From Acidaminococcaceae bacterium (GTDB lineage Bacteria; Bacillota; Negativicutes; Acidaminococcales; Acidaminococcaceae), in contig JAFSOW010000053.1 of NCBI GenBank assembly GCA_017443165.1, forward strand, positions 1 to 6,377: DNA of 6,377 nucleotides. Reading direction: 5' to 3'. Below the pieces are notes generated by a model, which had not been told where the DNA came from, ran no database searches, and was given only the letters and a program-made list of their open reading frames with translations. The position numbers were made by a program, and so were the translations under genes. Positions 1 to 5,996 of this stretch are shown here, piece by piece. Each line of letters starts with the position of its first letter. Position 1 is the stretch's first letter.

Positions 1-935
1 CGCTGTTAAGCATTCGGCCGGATACGGAGATTGCAGTGGTAGAGATGGGCATGCGCGGGTTAGGTCAGATTAAAGCCATGTGCGCCATTGCCTGCCCGGA
101 TGTGGCAGTTATTTCTAATGTGGGATCCACTCACGTTGGTGAACTGGGAAGTCTGGATAATATAGCAAAAGCGAAAAGCGAAATTCTGGAAGACTTGCCG
201 GCCGATGGATTTGCGGTCCTGAACGGAGACCTGCCCCGGATGCGCGCCATGGAGAATAAGCTGCATACGAAAGTAAGCTGGTTCGGGTTTGACGATGTAA
301 ATGATGTACGGGCTGAAGCTGTAGAAATCACAGCTGGCGGGAGTCATTTTGTATGCAAAACCGCAGACGGAACGACGGCGTTTTTTATCCCGCAAATCGG
401 CGAGCATAATGTGATGAATGCTTTATCTGCTATTGCAGTTGGCAGGCATTTTGGTGTAAAATTAAATAATATAAAAGAAGCTTTGCAGGGAACGGTATTG
501 ACGGGAAGCCGGCAGGAACTTTTGCATTTTGGCAGTTATACAGTGATTAACGATGCTTATAATGCCAGTCCCGCATCTATGGAAGCAGCCTTTGCCACGC
601 TGGCAAGGCTGAAACAGAGCGCAAAACTGCCCTGCCGTACCATTGCGGTGGTGGCGGATATGCTGGAACTGGGAGATACGGCTGTGGAAGCACATCAGAG
701 TGTCGGGCGAATGGCGGCCAAAGCGAAAACCGATATTCTGTTAGGGTATGGGCCGGAAACAAAAGCTACTGTGGAAGCGGCTGCTGCTGAAGGCGTTGCA
801 GCCTGTCATTTTACTAACCGGCAGGGCGCGGCAGATAAGCTGGCAGATATCCTGCAGCCGGGGGATATTGTTTTGCTGAAAGGATCCCATTCCATGCAGG
901 TGGCAGGAATCATCGATCTGGTTTTCAAAAAGTAA
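1..935 (+). CDS. murF: UDP-N-acetylmuramoyl-tripeptide--D-alanyl-D-alanine ligase (MurF), 3' part only
   Basis: ATP-dependent cytosolic Mur ligase that adds D-Ala-D-Ala to UDP-MurNAc-tripeptide, the last cytoplasmic step of pentapeptide synthesis. The gene is cut by the window edge: the reading frame is open from base 3 and about 310 residues remain. Against a usual length near 450, the UDP-substrate domain and the GxxGKT ATP loop lie upstream. Visible motifs are VVEMGMRGLGQI (36-71), the central-domain stretch NVGSTHVGELGS (117-152), and AKAKSEI (165-185), whose second Lys (174-176) is at the place of the carbamylated lysine of Mur ligases. The MurF hallmark NDAYNASP is at 549-572, and the C-terminal KGSHSM is at 879-896. 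That last motif is usually KGSR, so a His for Arg change is the one oddity. It stops with TAA at 933-935, and mraY follows in the same frame after a short spacer. The identity is firm; the missing start is simply outside the window. Confidence 0.96.
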   Translation, partial: LLSIRPDTEIAVVEMGMRGLGQIKAMCAIACPDVAVISNVGSTHVGELGSLDNIAKAKSEILEDLPADGFAVLNGDLPRMRAMENKLHTKVSWFGFDDVNDVRAEAVEITAGGSHFVCKTADGTTAFFIPQIGEHNVMNALSAIAVGRHFGVKLNNIKEALQGTVLTGSRQELLHFGSYTVINDAYNASPASMEAAFATLARLKQSAKLPCRTIAVVADMLELGDTAVEAHQSVGRMAAKAKTDILLGYGPETKATVEAAAAEGVAACHFTNRQGAADKLADILQPGDIVLLKGSHSMQVAGIIDLVFKK

Positions 936-1043
936 ATGAGTATTGTAATTTATAGAAAGTAATGTTGTCCGGGAATGACAGGATATTTTGCCATTTCCCG
1001 AATCAATCAGGAAAGTCTGGTGCGCAGTATGGAAGTAACGGGC
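936..1043 (+). other. murF-mraY spacer, 108 nt, no recognisable element
   Basis: The first half (936-962) is AT-rich and holds only an eight-codon ATG-to-TAA frame directly after the murF stop, with no ribosome site of its own. The second half (963-1043) is in frame with mraY and would encode a polar N-terminal extension if translation began at 975. No paired -35/-10 boxes with normal spacing, hairpin or T-run was found. It is unusually long for this operon, where other gaps are 1 to 85 nt. Confidence 0.5.
1031..1035 (+). promoter_or_regulatory. Ribosome binding site supporting mraY start at 1044
   Basis: GGAAG lies 8 nt before ATG 1044. The competing starts are weaker: ATG 1029 has GGAAAG (1011-1016) 12 nt away, and ATG 975 has only GAAAG about 16 nt away. 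This site, together with the usual N-terminus of MraY, decides the start chosen. It would lie inside the coding region if 975 or 1029 were used. Confidence 0.55.
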
Positions 1044-2018
1044 ATGCAGGTCATTGGGGCGTTGCTGACGTCCCTGATTGTATGCGCAGCGTTGGGTCCG
1101 GTATTGATTCCGATCCTACATAAATTGAAGTTTGGGCAGAGTATTCGTGATGTAGGCCCGGCCAGCCACATGAAAAAAAGTGGTACGCCCACCATGGGGG
1201 GCATTATGATGCTGTGCGGGCTGTTTGTGGCCATGGTGGTTTGGAACCGTTTTACACCGTTGATCATCATTGCTTTTGTACTGACCTTCGGCCATGCGCT
1301 GATAGGCTTTTTTGACGATTATATCAAGGTCGTAATGAAACGGAATCTGGGGCTTACGGCAAAGCAGAAGCTGGCTCTGCAGATTGCGCTTGCAATGGCG
1401 TATATTTATTATGTGGAGCAGCACGCAGGGGCATCCGGCACGGATTTATGGGTCCCGGGAACCGCTGTTTCTGTACATATGGGCTGGCTGTATTACGTAT
1501 TGGTACTGCTTCTTCTGGTGGGAACCACGAATGCGGTAAATCTGACGGACGGACTGGACGGGCTGGTTTCCAGCGTCAGCATACCAGTTCTGACTGCATA
1601 TTCGTATATAGCCTGGCAGGCAGGAGAAGGGGATTTGTGCCTGTTTGCGGCAGCCGTTTTGGGAAGCTGTCTGGGTTTTCTTGTCTGGAATCATCATCCG
1701 GCCAAAGTGTTTATGGGAGATACAGGATCACTGGCTTTAGGCGGCGCAGTAGCGGCGCTGGCTCTGCTGACCCATACAGAGATCCTGCTGGTTATTATAG
1801 GCGGAATGTATGTATTGGAAGCATTGTCTGTTATTATTCAGGTTGTATATTTTAAGCGTACAGGGGGAAAACGCGTCTTCCGTATGACGCCGATCCATCA
1901 TCACTTTGAACTGGGCGGATGGAAAGAAACAAAAGTCGTGGCAGTGTTTACGCTGGCGAGCTGTGTTTTCTGTCTGGCCGGCATAGGGCTGTGGTTCCTG
2001 GGAAAGGGTGGCATGTAA
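1044..2018 (+). CDS. mraY: Phospho-N-acetylmuramoyl-pentapeptide-transferase (MraY, translocase I)
   Basis: Polytopic membrane enzyme that transfers phospho-MurNAc-pentapeptide from UDP to undecaprenyl phosphate, making lipid I. From the start chosen it has 324 residues, normal for the family, and hydrophobic segments throughout consistent with about ten membrane helices. Family motifs, in order: KFGQSIRDVGPASH and GTPTMGG near residues 28-52, FFDDYIK with D91/D92, NAVNLTDGLDG at 163-173, NHHPAKVFMGDTGS at 216-229, and the TPIHHHFE signature with H285-H287. The two Asp pairs and the His triad match known catalytic and Mg2+/nucleotide-binding positions. The frame is open back to ATG 975 (347 residues) with another ATG at 1029. 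I prefer 1044 because GGAAG sits 8 nt upstream and the protein then begins like other MraY proteins, directly with the first membrane helix; ATG 975 has no good ribosome site. The stop is 1 nt before the murD start, suggesting translational coupling. Confidence 0.96.
   Translation: MQVIGALLTSLIVCAALGPVLIPILHKLKFGQSIRDVGPASHMKKSGTPTMGGIMMLCGLFVAMVVWNRFTPLIIIAFVLTFGHALIGFFDDYIKVVMKRNLGLTAKQKLALQIALAMAYIYYVEQHAGASGTDLWVPGTAVSVHMGWLYYVLVLLLLVGTTNAVNLTDGLDGLVSSVSIPVLTAYSYIAWQAGEGDLCLFAAAVLGSCLGFLVWNHHPAKVFMGDTGSLALGGAVAALALLTHTEILLVIIGGMYVLEALSVIIQVVYFKRTGGKRVFRMTPIHHHFELGGWKETKVVAVFTLASCVFCLAGIGLWFLGKGGM
2001..2008 (+). promoter_or_regulatory. Ribosome binding site of murD, inside the end of mraY
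   Basis: The purine-rich GGAAAGGG sits in the last codons of mraY and 11 nt before ATG 2020. The mraY stop (2016-2018) falls between this site and the start, the usual layout for coupled translation of adjacent genes. Confidence 0.6.
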
Positions 2019-2019
2019 T

Positions 2020-3372
2020 ATGTCCGATATTCAAAATGTAATGGTATTTGGCGCCGGTATCAGTGGCAAAGGCGCGGCAATGGAACTGGTTGAGCAGGGC
2101 AAGACGGTTTATCTGTATGACGACACCCCGAAACAGCTGGAACCTGAACTAGAAGAATTACTGGCACGGCAGGGCGGCGGATTTGTCTGCGGAAACCTCG
2201 CGGGGACATTAGGGCGGGTGCAGCAGGTCGTATTATCGCCAGCGGTGCCCGGGAATCTCCCGGAGTTGCAAAAAGCCCGTGAAAACGGCGTGGAGGTCAT
2301 CAGCGAAATCGAATTGGCCTGGCGCAATTATATCGGACACATGGTGGCCATCACCGGAACCAACGGAAAAACCACCACAACGACTCTTGTCGGCGAAATG
2401 CTGAAGACGCTGCCGGTAAGGACGGCGGTGGGCGGCAATATCGGCCGGGCTCTTTCCAGAGAAGTAAAAGGGCTGGATAAGAACAGCTGGGTAGCAGCGG
2501 AAGTATCCAGTTACCAGCTGGAAGGCATCAAAGAGTTCTGCCCGGATGTGGCGGCAATCCTGAACCTTACGCCGGACCACATGGAGCGCCATAAAACCAT
2601 GGAGGAATATGCCCGTTGTAAAAGGAATATTTTCATCAATCAGACTGCCAGACAGATTACGATTTTGAACTATGACGATCCGGAGGTCCGCACCTGGGGG
2701 AAATATTCGAAAGGCACATTGTGCTATTTCAGCCGCAAGGCGGCCTTGCCGGAAGGCGTTTATATGAAAGACGGCAGTTTTTTCATTAAGTGGAAAAATG
2801 CTGTGAAAGAGATTTGCCATAAAAATGAGCTCCAGATTTTTGGCGCCCACAACGAAGAGAATGTACTGGCGGCCATTGCCTGCGGCTTTTTTGCAGGAGT
2901 GACCCCGGAAAAAATGCGGGAAACACTGCTGGGGTTTAAGGGAGTGGAACACCGTATCGAATATGTTACAACGATTCACGGAGTCCCGTACTATAATGAT
3001 TCCAAGGCGACTAACACGGATTCTGTGATCAAAGCGCTGGAAGCGTTTCCCAGCGGACATATCATCCTGTTGGCGGGCGGCCATGACAAGATGACCCCGC
3101 TGGAACCCATGATGAACCTGATTCGGGAGAAAACAGACCTGCTGATTCTTCTGGGCGAGGCAAAGGAAAGGTTTTACAAGGCTGCCACGGCAGCCGGCGT
3201 TGAGAATATAGTTGTAGTGGATTCTTTTAAAGACGCGGTTGACACGGCTTATGCCAGGGCAAAAGCACCTCAGGTGGTGCTGCTGTCTCCGGCCTGTTCC
3301 TCTTTCGATATGTTCCATGACATGGGCGAAAGGGGACGCTATTTTAAGAAACTGGTGCACGAACTGAAATAA
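2020..3372 (+). CDS. murD: UDP-N-acetylmuramoyl-L-alanine--D-glutamate ligase (MurD)
   Basis: Cytosolic Mur ligase that couples ATP hydrolysis to adding D-Glu to UDP-MurNAc-L-Ala. It has 450 residues, the usual full length, in three domains. The N-terminal Rossmann-like UDP-binding domain carries VFGAGISGKG (about 9-18). The central ATPase domain has the P-loop GTNGKTT at 113-119 (K117), the substrate-site stretch EVSSYQLEG, and LTPDHMERH with D186/H187. The Lys of RCKRNIF (K201) is at the position of the carbamylated lysine. The C-terminal domain has NDSKATN at 326-332, LAGGHDK near 351-357 and LSPACSSFD at 422-430, all typical of MurD rather than MurC, MurE or MurF. ATG 2020 was chosen because GGAAAGGG (2001-2008) lies 11 nt upstream; a GTG at 2008 would add four residues and overlap mraY. 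No ftsW follows; murG begins 26 nt after the stop. Confidence 0.97.
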   Translation: MSDIQNVMVFGAGISGKGAAMELVEQGKTVYLYDDTPKQLEPELEELLARQGGGFVCGNLAGTLGRVQQVVLSPAVPGNLPELQKARENGVEVISEIELAWRNYIGHMVAITGTNGKTTTTTLVGEMLKTLPVRTAVGGNIGRALSREVKGLDKNSWVAAEVSSYQLEGIKEFCPDVAAILNLTPDHMERHKTMEEYARCKRNIFINQTARQITILNYDDPEVRTWGKYSKGTLCYFSRKAALPEGVYMKDGSFFIKWKNAVKEICHKNELQIFGAHNEENVLAAIACGFFAGVTPEKMRETLLGFKGVEHRIEYVTTIHGVPYYNDSKATNTDSVIKALEAFPSGHIILLAGGHDKMTPLEPMMNLIREKTDLLILLGEAKERFYKAATAAGVENIVVVDSFKDAVDTAYARAKAPQVVLLSPACSSFDMFHDMGERGRYFKKLVHELK

Positions 3373-3383
3373 AAAAGCAGAAT

Positions 3384-3387
3384 GGAG
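3384..3387 (+). promoter_or_regulatory. Ribosome binding site of murG
   Basis: GGAG sits 11 nt before ATG 3399 in the 26-nt murD-murG spacer. The spacer has no room for ftsW or a promoter and shows no hairpin. Confidence 0.55.
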
Positions 3388-3398
3388 ATCAGAATCAG

Positions 3399-4511
3399 AT
3401 GAAGATTATAGTATCCGGTGGCGGTACCGGGGGACACATTTATCCGGCGCTTACCATTGCGGATACAATCAAAAAGCTTTACCCGGAAGCGGAGATACGT
3501 TTTGTGGGTACGACCCACGGGCTGGAAAAGGATCTTGTACCCCGCGCGGGTTATCCCATTGATTTTATTGATGTGCAGGGATTCAGACGGAGCCTGGGCG
3601 TGGACACGTTCCGCTCGGTATATAAGCTGTTCACCGGTCTCGGGGACGCAAAAAAACTGCTGGCAGTCCATAAACCGGACCTGGTCATCGGTACGGGCGG
3701 TTATGTATGCGGACCTGTCGTTTTTCTCGCGGCCATGCAGGGAATCCCGTCCTGCGTTCAGGAACAGAACGCCCTGCCGGGCGTGACCAATAAGATACTG
3801 TCTCATTTTGTCAGTAAGATATTTTTAGGATATAAAGAAGCAGGCAAATATTTTAAGGGAAAAGCACAGAGGGTTTTTACTGGTAACCCAATCCGGGAAG
3901 AAATTTTAAGTCATACCCGCTGGGAAGCTCTGAAGTTCTTCAAACTGGATGTGAATAAAAAGACTATCCTGATTGCCGGCGGCAGCCTGGGTGCCGCTTC
4001 CATCAATAAAGCCGCGTTCCAGTTGGAAAAGGACCTTTCCGGGAGAGACGACGTGCAGATACTGCACGCCACCGGAAAAAACAATTACGAAGCCTATATG
4101 AAGCAGGTTGAGGAAGTCGGCGGCTTTAAACCGAATATTCACTTATCTCCCTATCTGTACGATATGCCCATGGCGCTGGCGGCGGCCGATCTCGCGGTGT
4201 TTCGGGCCGGAGCAATAGGTCTTGCGGAACTGACGGCAAAAGGGATTCCGTCTATCCTGGTACCGTTCCCGTATGCAACGGGCAACCATCAGGAATTCAA
4301 TGCCAGGGCGCTGGAATCAGCCGGTGCGGCACAGGTGATTTTAGACAGGGAACTGACTGGAGAGGCTCTTCACGAAAAGGTTGAGCGTCTGCTGCTTCAT
4401 GAAAAAGAGCTGCGGCAGATGCAGCAGGCTGCGGCGAAGGCCGGACGGCCGGAAGCCGCTATGGAAATAGCAAAACAGGCAGTAGCTTTGATAAATAAAA
4501 GGGAACCCTGA
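3399..4511 (+). CDS. murG: UDP-GlcNAc:lipid I N-acetylglucosaminyltransferase (MurG)
   Basis: GT-B fold glycosyltransferase (family GT28) on the inner face of the membrane that adds GlcNAc to lipid I, giving lipid II. It has 370 residues, close to the family norm. The N-terminal lipid I-binding half has the glycine loop GGGTGGH at 7-13 (H13), the second loop GTGGYVCGP at 98-106, and QEQNALPG with E122-N124. The C-terminal UDP-GlcNAc half has the third glycine loop GGSLGA at 194-199 and FRAGAIGLAELTAKG with E277, which corresponds to the nucleotide-sugar-binding Glu. It ends with PFPYATGNHQEFNA, matching the conserved HQxxNA stretch. The usual form of the third loop is GGSQGA, so Leu for Gln is a small deviation. 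ATG 3399 has GGAG (3384-3387) 11 nt upstream, and the protein starts at the conserved first beta strand. The identity is firm. Confidence 0.97.
   Translation: MKIIVSGGGTGGHIYPALTIADTIKKLYPEAEIRFVGTTHGLEKDLVPRAGYPIDFIDVQGFRRSLGVDTFRSVYKLFTGLGDAKKLLAVHKPDLVIGTGGYVCGPVVFLAAMQGIPSCVQEQNALPGVTNKILSHFVSKIFLGYKEAGKYFKGKAQRVFTGNPIREEILSHTRWEALKFFKLDVNKKTILIAGGSLGAASINKAAFQLEKDLSGRDDVQILHATGKNNYEAYMKQVEEVGGFKPNIHLSPYLYDMPMALAAADLAVFRAGAIGLAELTAKGIPSILVPFPYATGNHQEFNARALESAGAAQVILDRELTGEALHEKVERLLLHEKELRQMQQAAAKAGRPEAAMEIAKQAVALINKREP
4499..4508 (+). repeat. Direct repeat copy 1 (AAGGGAACCC), end of murG
   Basis: The 10-bp word AAGGGAACCC forms part of the last murG codons, just before the TGA. An identical copy lies at 4565-4574, so the pair brackets the palindrome and stem-loop of the murG-murC spacer. 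A chance repeat cannot be excluded at this length. Confidence 0.5.
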
Positions 4512-4516
4512 CCGTA

Positions 4517-4555
4517 TGTCGGCATGCCGGCAGGTTCGGCAGAATGGCCGGTATG
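4517..4555 (+). other. Palindrome and alternative stem-loop in the murG-murC spacer
   Basis: Two overlapping inverted repeats are visible. The first is CGGCATGCCG at 4520-4529, a perfect 10-bp palindrome that extends to 16 bp (4517-4532) with one T/G mismatch. As RNA it could form a 6-bp stem with a 4-nt loop. The second pairs 4523-4531 (CATGCCGGC) with 4547-4555 (GCCGGTATG), nine pairs including one G-U, around a 15-nt loop. They share bases, so the two folds exclude each other. CGGCA also occurs three times here (4520, 4528, 4537). No T-run follows the second stem, so it is not a standard intrinsic terminator. It could be an mRNA structure, a processing site, a protein-binding site or nothing; no function is claimed. 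Confidence 0.45.
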
Positions 4556-4564
4556 GAAACATAT

Positions 4565-4574
4565 AAGGGAACCC
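4565..4574 (+). repeat. Direct repeat copy 2 (AAGGGAACCC), upstream of murC
   Basis: Identical to the word at 4499-4508, with start-to-start spacing of 66 bp. It lies 9 nt before the GGAGG ribosome site of murC. The duplication may mark an old small insertion or slippage event. Confidence 0.5.
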
Positions 4575-4583
4575 AAAAGAGGC

Positions 4584-4588
4584 GGAGG
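4584..4588 (+). promoter_or_regulatory. Strong ribosome binding site of murC
   Basis: GGAGG, within the longer purine stretch AGGCGGAGG, sits 8 nt before ATG 4597. It is the strongest Shine-Dalgarno match in the window, consistent with independent initiation of murC after the long spacer rather than coupling to murG. Confidence 0.75.
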
Positions 4589-4596
4589 TAAAGCAG

Positions 4597-5982
4597 ATGT
4601 TGGACAAGTACAGACATATCCACTTTATCGGTATTGGAGGAGCCGGTATGAGCGCGTTGGCTTATGTGCTGGTAAAACGCGGCTTTGATGTGACAGGCTC
4701 CGATCTGCAGGCCGGACATATGGCCTATGAACTGGCGGAAGCGGGTGCTTTGGTCTATATGGGGCATGATGATTGTCAGATTGAGGGAGCAGAGGCCGTG
4801 GTTGTTTCCTCTGCCATTCCCAAAACAAATCCGGAACTGGTTGCTGCCCGTAAGAAGAATATTCCTGTTTTACACCGCAGCGATGTGCTGATGGCGCTCC
4901 TGAACGGCGAGGGAACAAAAGGGGTCGCCGTAGCAGGCGCCCACGGTAAAACCACGACCAGCGCCATGATTGGTGTAATTGCCGCCGAAGCGGGTATCGA
5001 TCCGACGGTTGTGATTGGCGGTGATGTGACGGCGCTGGGGGGGAACGCGCGGAACGGTGAAAGCGAATGGGTCGTGGCGGAAGCGGACGAAAGCGACGGT
5101 TCTTTCTTAAAATTTACCCCGTTTATTCCTGTTATTACCAATATTGAAGACGATCATCTGGACCATTACGGGACGGAAGAGAATATTTATCAGGCCTTTA
5201 AAGAATACCTTTCCCACATGAGAGATGGTGGGACGGCTGTTCTGTGCCTGGATAACGAAAAAGTGCGCCGCCTGTCGGAAGAAACGGAACTTCCTTTTAT
5301 TACCTACGGGTTGACAGAGGACTGTGATTTTTGCGCAAAGAATATCCGGCACAGTGTAGAAGGTACGGACTATGACCTGTATCACGGGGGCGCGAAATTA
5401 ATCTCTGTGCATCTGATTGTGCCGGGCAGGCATAATGTGCTGAATTCGCTGGGGGCTTTTGCGGCTGCCTCCCTGATGGGTATCTCACCGGAGGTCAGCG
5501 TGGATGCGCTGGCAAAATTCTCCGGAGCCAAACGACGTTTTGAAACAAAAGGCAAGGAAAATGGAATCTGGATCGTGGACGATTACGCACACCATCCTAC
5601 CGAGATTATGGCAACGCTGCAGGCAGCGAAGGAAACCGGGGCAAAACGGATCGTATGCGTATTTCAGCCCCATCGGTACAGCCGTACAAAGCTGTTATAC
5701 GAAGAGTTCTGTAAATGCTTTACCAACTGTGACAAACTGATTCTGACTCATATTTATTCTGCCGGTGAGGCTCCGATTCCCGGTGTCAGCGGCAGGGGGC
5801 TGGCGGAATCCATAAAAGTCATTACGGGGCAGGACGTTATGTATATTGACAGTTTTTCCAGAGTGGAAGAACATCTCTTTAAAAACTGCAAAGAAGGCGA
5901 TCTGGTCATCACCATGGGGGCCGGGGATGTGTTCCGGATCGGTGAAGAACTGGTAAAAGAGTTCAGGCAAGTGGAAAAATAA
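4597..5982 (+). CDS. murC: UDP-N-acetylmuramate--L-alanine ligase (MurC)
   Basis: Cytosolic Mur ligase that commits UDP-MurNAc to the peptide pathway by adding L-Ala at the cost of ATP. It has 461 residues, full length for the family. The N-terminal domain opens with HFIGIGGAGMSALA (9-22), the MurC-type GxGGxGMS dinucleotide-like loop. The central ATPase domain has the P-loop GAHGKTT at 114-120 (K118), EADESDGSFL at 162-171, and NIEDDHLDHY at 182-191 with the conserved H187. The C-terminal domain has DDYAHHPTE at 328-336 and FQPHRYSRT at 356-364, both diagnostic of MurC. The start is well supported by the GGAGG site 8 nt upstream and by the conserved first strand right after it. The downstream neighbour is ddl after 14 nt, with no murB in between and no sign of fusion to either. 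Nothing looks broken. Confidence 0.97.
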   Translation: MLDKYRHIHFIGIGGAGMSALAYVLVKRGFDVTGSDLQAGHMAYELAEAGALVYMGHDDCQIEGAEAVVVSSAIPKTNPELVAARKKNIPVLHRSDVLMALLNGEGTKGVAVAGAHGKTTTSAMIGVIAAEAGIDPTVVIGGDVTALGGNARNGESEWVVAEADESDGSFLKFTPFIPVITNIEDDHLDHYGTEENIYQAFKEYLSHMRDGGTAVLCLDNEKVRRLSEETELPFITYGLTEDCDFCAKNIRHSVEGTDYDLYHGGAKLISVHLIVPGRHNVLNSLGAFAAASLMGISPEVSVDALAKFSGAKRRFETKGKENGIWIVDDYAHHPTEIMATLQAAKETGAKRIVCVFQPHRYSRTKLLYEEFCKCFTNCDKLILTHIYSAGEAPIPGVSGRGLAESIKVITGQDVMYIDSFSRVEEHLFKNCKEGDLVITMGAGDVFRIGEELVKEFRQVEK

Positions 5983-5985
5983 AGT

Positions 5986-5989
5986 GGAG
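5986..5989 (+). promoter_or_regulatory. Ribosome binding site of ddl
   Basis: GGAG lies 7 nt before ATG 5997. It decides between two nearby ATGs: the one at 5992 runs into a stop after eleven codons, while 5997 opens the D-Ala-D-Ala ligase frame. Confidence 0.65.
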
Positions 5990-5996
5990 AAATGAT

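Noticed and set aside
936..962. Eight-codon frame between murF and mraY
   Set aside because: Too short and without a separate ribosome site. It is most likely an accident of the AT-rich spacer.
940..972. Promoter in the AT-rich stretch after murF
   Set aside because: TTGTAA at 943-948 is a weak -35 candidate, but no -10 box lies 16-18 nt downstream.
1448..1855. A 135-codon + strand frame inside mraY
   Set aside because: It is an out-of-frame reading of a membrane-protein gene, with Gly/Arg/Ser/Cys-rich translation and no motif. The mraY frame carries all the conserved residues.
2233..3360. A 375-codon open frame on the - strand opposite murD
   Set aside because: It lies entirely inside well-supported murD and its translation is rich in His, Arg, Cys and Phe with no recognisable domain. 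It is a codon-bias shadow of murD.
3339..3806. A 155-codon - strand frame across the murD-murG junction
   Set aside because: It covers the conserved N-terminus of MurG and the end of MurD on the other strand and resembles no family known to me.
4523..4560. Rho-independent terminator after murG
   Set aside because: The stem is plausible but has a 15-nt loop and is followed by GAAACATATAAGGG rather than a T-run, and murC in the same pathway follows at once.
4516..4566. A 16-codon frame in the murG-murC spacer, as a possible leader peptide
   Set aside because: There is no ribosome site at a suitable distance, no run of regulatory codons, and it lies over the palindrome, whose symmetry is not explained by coding.
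4544..4591. A 15-codon frame ending 5 nt before murC, possibly coupling murC translation
   Set aside because: No Shine-Dalgarno precedes its ATG, and its final codons are just the purine-rich ribosome site of murC read as Arg codons.
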